The translations under genes were made by a program, and so were the position numbers. From Bacteroidia bacterium (GTDB lineage Bacteria; Bacteroidota; Bacteroidia; Bacteroidales; F082): a DNA stretch of 64,000 nucleotides. Where the stretch lies: positions 124,001-188,000 of the forward strand of contig JAJTAY010000039.1 in the NCBI GenBank assembly GCA_021287165.1, given 5' to 3'. Of this stretch, positions 59,369 to 64,000 are shown piece after piece. The notes under the pieces were generated by a model. It saw nothing but the letters and a program-made list of their open reading frames with translations. It made no database searches and was not told the origin of the DNA. Positions within the stretch are counted from its first letter, which is position 1; each line of letters starts with the position of its first letter.

Positions 59369-62300
59369 ATGAAGACAAAGTACGAATTTAACCGGCTTTT
59401 GCGTTCCGGAACTTTGTTGGCATTCCTCTTCGCATGGATGCTGATGGGTTCTTTCGAGGCTAAAGCTCAAACCCAGACGCTGAACGTCACCATCACCGGT
59501 GTCGGTCAGGTGACGGTTAACGTACCTCCCGCTTACCTGGTGCAAGGCCCTGTTGCCAACTCGCTGGTAGGTAGTTTCGGTACAAACACCGTTATCAGCC
59601 TGACAGCCACACCAGCTGCCGGATGGACTTTTGCCGGATGGTCAGGTGCTACATTTACACCCAGCGCCTCATCCAATCCTGTAACATTTGTGTTGGATGC
59701 CAACACAACCATCACAGCAAGCTTTGTTAAGGTGCTCACGCTCACCGGTGTAACTGGCAACAACAAGGTATACGACGGCAATACAACCGCCACCATCGGT
59801 TCCTTGGGATCGCTTGTAGGCGTTGATGCTGCTTATCCAGATGTTTCACTCGATAATACACTCGCTGTTGCTACATTCGATAACAAGAACGTAGGCACTG
59901 GCAAAACAATTACCATCACAGGTCTTGCACTCACTGGTGTAGATGCTGCTGTTTATCAACTTCAATCCCCTGTTCTTACAACAGGAGATATTACTCCTGC
60001 CGCACTCACCGTTGCCGGTGCTGTTGCAAACAATAAAGTATTTGACAACACTACAACAGCTACTGTTGACCTCACCGGCGCTTCGTTGGTTGGTGTAATT
60101 GGTGGCGATGTCGTAACATTCGCTGTTAGTGCAGCTAACTTCAACAACGTAAACGCAGGTGTTGCTAAGCCTGTTACTGTTACTTACACACTCAGCGGTG
60201 CTGATGCCGGTAATTATACTGTTTCCGGTCCTGCACTCTCAGCTGACATCACTCCGAAGGAAATCTTCCTGAATGCAGTTCTTATTCAATCAAAACCTTA
60301 TGATGGAAACACTACTGCAACCATAACTTCTCTTGGAGCCATTACTGGCATTGTTCCTCCTGGCACTGGTGCTGCAGCAGTAACTGTTTCTGGTGGCACA
60401 GCAACTTTTGCCGATCCTTTTGTAGGCACAGGCAAGACCGTTTCGGTAACTGGCGTAACCGTCAGCAATCCCAACTATTTCCTTACACAGCCCTTCAACA
60501 CAACCGGAACAATCACCGCAGGTGTTTACGCTATGTTTAACCCCTCCTATGGTATCGTAGGTCCTCGTCCGGTTGCTCCCGTTAATGATGTGCCGATCAC
60601 TGAGCCTCTGTGGATCGAATTCAATACAACCGTTGTTGATATCAATGGCGACCCCCTCCCGATGACTGGTCTTGGTGACTTTGTAAAATTGGAAGTATGG
60701 AACACAGGTACGCTGACATGGGATCCGGTCGCTTTCTCGGCCAACCGCGTTGGAAACAAGATTAACATTGTTCCGGCAAGCACCCTGGCTTACAGCACAC
60801 AATATCGTATCCGTTTCCTCAATATTTATCGTACTGCAGCCAATGGCGGTGGTCAGGTGGTTTACTCGCTTGATAAAGGCCCCAGCGGTTTCGATGCTAC
60901 TATTTCTGTTCCTTTCGCTGCCCTTCAGGCTGACCCCTACCGCGCTGTTGTATTCAATACAATGTCGCTGCTCACAGCTACCCTCCCAACTGTAACTCCT
61001 TATGGAAGCGGTAAAGGCGTTTGCGATCAGATCAAACTGACATTTGTAAACCCCGTTCAGTACCTCAATGGTAACCAGATTACCGACAATCCGAAGCACA
61101 AATTCACCATGGAGGAATCGGCCGACGGTATTACCTGGACCCCAGTTACCCCGGCCGATTGGAGTGTTGCAGTTAACGTACTTGGCAACCCCACTGAATT
61201 CACTTTCACCTATGCTCCCGGTCCGCTCAAGTTCAACACCTATTACAGAATTGTAAACAATGTTGGTCTTGACGTTAACTACGGCTTCACCGATAAAGTA
61301 ACAGGTTTCAACCTGCTTAACGGTCCTGTCAACTATGCTCATACACAGGGTGTCAATGGATGGAATTGGCAGACAGTCGCAACCTATCCGCTCATCGTTG
61401 ATGTTGATCCGTGGACTCAGCCGCAAGTATTCCCGAGCCTTCCCAGCGCTCCGCTGCCCAACAAGGCCAGCTTCAATGGCGTTGACAACGTAAATGTTGG
61501 CCCCGGCCCGATCTTTGCTATCACGAAGAATACCGCTTACACGGCTGATGTTACCCTCACCTATCCTATTGCCGCCATCGATGGCGAAGGTTGGCACTGG
61601 GTAAGATGGCAACGCACAACCAACGGTTCAACCTGGACAAACCTGTCACCCACTGTAACCGGAACTCTTGGTGTTAACTGGGCTCCTCAAAGCTGGATAT
61701 TCAATGCCAACAGCCTGAAGCCTACCACTTGCACCCAGCAAATTGGATACAGGGCTCAGTTTGAGATCAACAAGTACACCATCACTTCTACAGTTACTCC
61801 CAATACAGCATGGGGTACAGTTACCGGTGCTGCGAGCAACATTAACCATGGCTCTACAGTTAACATGACTGCTACCCCTGCAGCCGGTTACTACTTTGTT
61901 GGCTGGAACACCGCTGCTCTGCCTCCGTCAGTTGCTGCAACCATCGTTCAGAATGTTCCTGACCACACAGCAATTGGTTATCCGAACTTTACTGGTAATG
62001 TTGGAACGCTCAGCTTCCAGCTTGTTGGACCGCTCGTACACAACACCCCCTGGAACATTCAGGCAATTTTTGCTCCGTTCCAGCCTACTCTGTATGCTGC
62101 TACCGATCCGCAGAACAGCAACACTGGTATCGTACAGATTACTAAGGAATTCGGTTCATCGCCGACCATTGCTTTCGGTACTGAAATGACTCCTTTCCAG
62201 GGCATTACCTACAAGTGGGAGCAATATGACTTTAACACAAGCGTAAGACTTGAAGCTCTCGGAGCTGCCTGCCAGTACGTATTTGTTAAATGGCAAGTGT

Positions 62301-64000
62301 GGAACCCGAATGCCGGTGGATCGTGGGTTGACTACAGCACCACCAATCCTACCGCTTTCTTCCCGGTTAACGCCAATATGCGTATCAAGGCTGTTTACAA
62401 GCTGAAGGATAATGTTCACATCAGTGCTGTAGCCAAAGTTGCACCGCGTGGTACCGTTGTAGTATTCAGCGATCCTGCTCGTACCAATATCGTTGTTAAC
62501 GGCGGTGGTGAGCAGCTGATTAATAACATCAACGGCCACGACTTCACTTACGGTACACCGCTTTACATTACTACTTACAGCGAACCTGACTACTTCCCCT
62601 GGAAATGGGAAAATGCTAGTGGTGTAGCTATCCCAATTGGAACCAACCCCGGACAAGTTCAACTCAACGGCACCTTCCAGGACCGTCGTGAATGGACATA
62701 TATTGTAGGCTGCGATGGTGTTGACCTCAAGATGGTATTCGATCTGAAAGAGTACACTGTAATTTCACGCACACTCAACCTCACTCAGGGTAATACTAAT
62801 ACGAGCACACCAGCCTTCGTATCCGGAACCGGATATCAGGGTGGTCTTGGCTTTGTATTCACTAATGTTGGTCCTGGCCGCAAGGGCGAAGGTTTCTTCC
62901 AGAGGAATTCCTCGGTAACCTTCCGCGCTACTGCCGCTACCAACTGGGCATTTGATTTTTGGGAACTTGGCGACGGTGCCGGTAACGGAACTGGCGTTGT
63001 AGTTTCAACAAACGCTATCTACACTATTCCTTCACTGCAAGGTCCTATCGAACTCATTGCCCGCTGGTACAGCACCTTGCCTCCGCCTCCTACTTATCCT
63101 CTTACAGTTAACGTAACTCCCGGCAGCGCCGGCACAACTACTGTTACCAGTGGTAACTATCTGCCTGGTCCGATGACCATTCAGGCTAATGCTGCTCCTG
63201 GTTGGACATTTGTTAACTGGACTGCTACCGGTATTACCCTTACTCCTGGTCAGCAAGTTGCTAACCCGATGACCTTTACCATGCCTGCAGGTCCTGTTAC
63301 CTTGACTGCCAACTTCGTACAGACACAGTACACACTTACTCCTGTAAGCCGTACGTATCTGCGTCCTTATCCTGGATACAGCATTGTTAACTATGGTGGA
63401 ACTGTAGCCCGCACACCCGCTACCGGTACGTTTACCGCCGGTCAGACCGTATTGCTCAGCGCTACTCCTAACCCAGGTTTCCGTTTTGTAAACTGGATGG
63501 TTGGTGAAATCCAAGACCCAGGTCCGGATCTCATTCTGCGTGGTGTTCAGGTTAGCGATCAGCCTACTTTCACCTACACTATTCCTGCAGTTCCCGGTAA
63601 TCCTCCGATGTTTGTATATGCAATCTTCGTTGAAATCGCTCTGCCTGAATATCCCATCTATACTTTGAATACTGTAGCTAATCCAGCTGGTTATGGTACC
63701 GTTACCGGTGCCGGTTCGTATGCAGCTGGTGTACAGGTAAACGTTACTCAAACTGTAACGCAACCTGGCTATACATTCAGCCACTGGTCAGCTAATGTTC
63801 AGCCTGGTAACTGGGTAGATATGACTATGTCGCAAACCGCTGTTGCCAACTATATCCCGATTGTTTATACACTTAACGTGAACACCAACAATCCTGCATG
63901 GGGTACAGTAATGCCAACAACCGCTACCTTTACTGTCAATGACAGCCCAATTCCTGTAGCTGCTTTTGTTAATCCTTCAACTTGCGATGAAGAGTATGTA
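59369..64000 (+). CDS. Giant secreted repeat protein (YDG, SbsA-like and InlB-B-type repeats), 3' end outside window
   Basis: The frame stays open from ATG 59369 to the window end (1544 codons seen). It has a signal peptide (LLAFLFAWMLMGSFEAKA, cut near residue 33) and an InlB-B/Flg_new_2-like repeat (about 36-122, GWTFAGWSGA, TTITASF). Then come three YDG-type repeats (about 122-211, 212-299, 300-386; KVYDGNTTATI, KVFDNTTTATV, KPYDGNTTATI), an SbsA/Big_5-like Ig domain (about 390-500, TEPLWIEFNTTVVDINGDPL), and many InlB-B-type repeats (for example AAGYYFVGWN, APGWTFVNWT, NPGFRFVNWM, QPGYTFSHWS). It is probably a surface adhesin or T9SS cargo; the end where a sorting domain would lie is not visible. 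Confidence 0.88.
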   Translation, partial: MKTKYEFNRLLRSGTLLAFLFAWMLMGSFEAKAQTQTLNVTITGVGQVTVNVPPAYLVQGPVANSLVGSFGTNTVISLTATPAAGWTFAGWSGATFTPSASSNPVTFVLDANTTITASFVKVLTLTGVTGNNKVYDGNTTATIGSLGSLVGVDAAYPDVSLDNTLAVATFDNKNVGTGKTITITGLALTGVDAAVYQLQSPVLTTGDITPAALTVAGAVANNKVFDNTTTATVDLTGASLVGVIGGDVVTFAVSAANFNNVNAGVAKPVTVTYTLSGADAGNYTVSGPALSADITPKEIFLNAVLIQSKPYDGNTTATITSLGAITGIVPPGTGAAAVTVSGGTATFADPFVGTGKTVSVTGVTVSNPNYFLTQPFNTTGTITAGVYAMFNPSYGIVGPRPVAPVNDVPITEPLWIEFNTTVVDINGDPLPMTGLGDFVKLEVWNTGTLTWDPVAFSANRVGNKINIVPASTLAYSTQYRIRFLNIYRTAANGGGQVVYSLDKGPSGFDATISVPFAALQADPYRAVVFNTMSLLTATLPTVTPYGSGKGVCDQIKLTFVNPVQYLNGNQITDNPKHKFTMEESADGITWTPVTPADWSVAVNVLGNPTEFTFTYAPGPLKFNTYYRIVNNVGLDVNYGFTDKVTGFNLLNGPVNYAHTQGVNGWNWQTVATYPLIVDVDPWTQPQVFPSLPSAPLPNKASFNGVDNVNVGPGPIFAITKNTAYTADVTLTYPIAAIDGEGWHWVRWQRTTNGSTWTNLSPTVTGTLGVNWAPQSWIFNANSLKPTTCTQQIGYRAQFEINKYTITSTVTPNTAWGTVTGAASNINHGSTVNMTATPAAGYYFVGWNTAALPPSVAATIVQNVPDHTAIGYPNFTGNVGTLSFQLVGPLVHNTPWNIQAIFAPFQPTLYAATDPQNSNTGIVQITKEFGSSPTIAFGTEMTPFQGITYKWEQYDFNTSVRLEALGAACQYVFVKWQVWNPNAGGSWVDYSTTNPTAFFPVNANMRIKAVYKLKDNVHISAVAKVAPRGTVVVFSDPARTNIVVNGGGEQLINNINGHDFTYGTPLYITTYSEPDYFPWKWENASGVAIPIGTNPGQVQLNGTFQDRREWTYIVGCDGVDLKMVFDLKEYTVISRTLNLTQGNTNTSTPAFVSGTGYQGGLGFVFTNVGPGRKGEGFFQRNSSVTFRATAATNWAFDFWELGDGAGNGTGVVVSTNAIYTIPSLQGPIELIARWYSTLPPPPTYPLTVNVTPGSAGTTTVTSGNYLPGPMTIQANAAPGWTFVNWTATGITLTPGQQVANPMTFTMPAGPVTLTANFVQTQYTLTPVSRTYLRPYPGYSIVNYGGTVARTPATGTFTAGQTVLLSATPNPGFRFVNWMVGEIQDPGPDLILRGVQVSDQPTFTYTIPAVPGNPPMFVYAIFVEIALPEYPIYTLNTVANPAGYGTVTGAGSYAAGVQVNVTQTVTQPGYTFSHWSANVQPGNWVDMTMSQTAVANYIPIVYTLNVNTNNPAWGTVMPTTATFTVNDSPIPVAAFVNPSTCDEEYV

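Noticed and set aside
60290-61612. 440-codon ORF on the minus strand
   Set aside because: It lies wholly antisense to the giant secreted protein, whose frame is supported by a signal peptide and domain repeats. Its translation has no family pattern; it arises from the codon bias of the sense strand.
63032-63784. 250-codon minus-strand ORF
   Set aside because: It is antisense to the same giant gene and has low-complexity, Ser/Thr/Arg-rich content without motif.

Overview
The window is chromosomal DNA of a member of the Bacteroidota, probably an anaerobic or facultative Bacteroidales-like lineage. The evidence is direct: Por/type IX secretion (T9SS) C-terminal sorting domains on two proteins, a TonB-dependent receptor paired with a DUF4249 lipoprotein, a GH97 glucosidase, a DUF4837 lipoprotein, many lipobox and beta-barrel proteins, and upstream regions carrying the phylum-type -7 box TAnnTTTG instead of an E. 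coli-like -10 box. Starts generally lack a Shine-Dalgarno sequence. Phosphate butyryltransferase and butyrate kinase indicate butyrate-type fermentation or butyrate use. No rRNA operon, CRISPR array, complete insertion sequence or prophage is visible, and the gene content is mostly housekeeping.

Layout. 0.1-9.6 kb: rpoN (sigma-54), a membrane protein, an outer-membrane barrel, a TlpA-type thioredoxin with a small partner, a DUF2179-type membrane protein, a cysteate synthase-like PLP enzyme (sulfonolipid synthesis is the likely role), a DUF4837 lipoprotein, a LysM lytic transglycosylase and tatA. 9.7-19 kb: a secreted peptidylarginine deiminase-like enzyme with a T9SS sorting domain, a 39-codon membrane peptide, a SPOR-domain barrel protein, lysS, and a 1232-residue T9SS surface protein. 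19-24.2 kb: buk-ptb, a fructosamine-kinase-like gene, glnS and, directly behind it, a tRNA-Gln with its own promoter. 24.2-33.6 kb: TonB receptor plus DUF4249, GH97, polyprenyl synthase, a radical SAM protein, a 25-residue-repeat protein, a CysP/PiT-type transporter and a lipocalin.

33.6-49.3 kb is a long, mostly leftward stretch: fumC, a four-helix-bundle protein, an ArsC/Spx-like protein, prfB (with a programmed +1 frameshift), recX, a lipoprotein FKBP, a sirtuin lacking zinc cysteines, mdh, a large BNR-repeat protein, a membrane protein, a YgiQ radical SAM protein, an aldo/keto reductase, an M20 amidohydrolase and a lipoprotein beta-propeller phytase. 49.4-58.3 kb: rbfA, a methyltransferase and a LolC/E-like permease rightward; then serS, a lipoprotein, a TPR protein and rsmA leftward as an overlapping chain; rplU-rpmA; and a DMT-family transporter. 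After about 1.1 kb of mostly non-coding DNA with promoter boxes, dyads and a 9-bp direct repeat, a giant secreted repeat protein starts at 59369 and stays open to the window end (at least 1544 residues).

The parts most worth a second look are the PPAD-like enzyme, the cysteate synthase, the prfB recoding site, the sirtuin with its start-proximal terminator, the 25-residue repeat protein, the lipoprotein/TPR pair inside the serS-rsmA chain, and the regulatory-looking region before the giant repeat protein.
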